The notes under the pieces: generated by a model | What the model was told of the DNA's origin: nothing | The model's database searches: none | The model's input: the letters and a program-made list of their open reading frames with translations, nothing else | Translations under genes and position numbers: made by a program | NCBI RefSeq assembly: GCF_900116375.1 | Contig: NZ_UETB01000023.1 | Location: 1-32,905, forward strand | Direction of reading: 5' to 3' | Length of the DNA: 32,905 nucleotides | Source: Georgenia satyanarayanai | GTDB lineage: Bacteria; Actinomycetota; Actinomycetes; Actinomycetales; Actinomycetaceae | Shown here: one piece after another, positions 32,526 through 32,905 of the stretch | Layout of the letters: each line of letters begins with the position of its first letter | How positions within the stretch are numbered: position 1 is the stretch's first letter

Positions 32526-32830
32526 CTAGCATCCCTGTGAAGAATGCAAGGGCAGTGGCGCCCCGGACCGGACCTGCCCGCGCCGCCCACGGCCGTCGTC
32601 GCCGGCTCCGGCGACCCGACGTGTGCGCGCAACGCGTCGCCGAAGTTTGCGCCGTTCACTCTCGGACCGCCCACCCCACACGCCGGTGTCCTGACGCGTC
32701 TCCAGCGCCCAGCCCAGACAGGCGTCGATGACAGGGCACTGCCGGCACACCGCTTTCGCTCCTCGACCCGTGCCAGCGCGGGCGCGGCATCACCCACGGG
32801 AAGAACAGCTCAGTTGAGTCCCCGATAGTG
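32526..32830 (-). pseudogene. WhiB-family regulator with two frameshifts and a lost N-terminus
   Basis: Three blocks of one WhiB protein read in different frames: GDSTELFF; PVGDAAPALARVEE; and AKAVCRQCPVIDACLGWALE with TRQDTGVWGGRSESERRKLR. Each junction needs one added base (in TTCTTCCCG and in GAGGAGCGAAAG). The three Cys of the [4Fe-4S] site in the last block and the GVWGG turn are intact. The first Cys block expected before ELFF is not found; upstream sequence to 32905 reads differently. WhiB proteins are Fe-S transcription factors. Decay or sequencing errors cannot be separated. The last 75 bp of the window show no recognisable gene. Confidence 0.7.
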
Positions 32831-32905
32831 GTGTAGCGCGGTCGTCGAGCTCGTCGTCGTTGTAGACGTAGACGCGGCCACCGCGTGATCCTTCGAGTGA
32901 ACCTC

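Overview
The window is GC-rich DNA from an actinobacterium (Actinomycetota, possibly Micrococcales). The indicators are a WhiB remnant, a DUF4193 protein, frequent GTG starts, a CsoR-type copper sensor and ISL3/IS3 insertion-sequence debris. It reads as an accessory copper/silver-resistance island with worn, mobile-element-rich edges. No tRNA, rRNA, CRISPR array, integrase or replication gene was recognised.

Layout. 1-2.7 kb is degraded. It holds the 5' end of an ISL3-type transposase whose terminal repeat cuts a secreted-protein gene, a possible relaxase scrap, and an intact Xre/MbcA/ParS-type antitoxin beside a wrecked RES-domain toxin. 2.7-6.3 kb carries an M15 peptidase, an OmpR-type response regulator with its histidine kinase, a small membrane protein and an Lgt-like acyltransferase. 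6.55-18.5 kb is a long plus-strand operon: HMA protein, a giant Cu+ P1B ATPase with two cupredoxin domains and a YHS tail, CsoR, a DUF4193 paralogue, archaeal-type (type II) GAPDH, a second ATPase with an unusual CPD motif, a frameshifted EamA transporter, and a beta-phosphoglucomutase/GH65 phosphorylase fusion. 18.7-20.4 kb (minus) holds a YHS protein and a zwf gene with a nonsense codon. 20.8-24 kb has a DoxX-like protein, an IS3 scrap, Lnt (apolipoprotein N-acyltransferase) and a DUF2933-like membrane protein. 24-27.3 kb has phosphoketolase and a methyltransferase. 27.4-31.9 kb has a CPH-type CopB ATPase divergent from a thiol-redox operon (glutaredoxin-like, CcdA-like, thioredoxin-like). 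32-32.9 kb has a hemerythrin protein and a frameshifted whiB.

How it may work together. Three perfect inverted repeats of the CsoR-operator type lie before the main operon, before the YHS-zwf operon and before copB. Independently, five 16-bp direct repeats of the form TTCAT-N6-TTCA(T/C), with 11-bp periodicity, lie upstream of the main operon, the redox operon, doxX, the DUF2933-lnt operon and the left flank. They are good candidates for sites of the OmpR-type regulator at 3.5 kb. The products suggest three linked modules: metal export, envelope repair (lipoprotein acylation, disulfide chemistry) and a carbon/NADPH route (GH65 phosphorylase, phosphoglucomutase, G6PD, phosphoketolase, type II GAPDH). 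That route could bypass copper-sensitive glycolysis. The last idea is inference.

Caution. Several genes differ from an intact frame by a single base (EamA, zwf, GH65 stop, whiB twice). Either this copy is decaying or the sequence has local errors.
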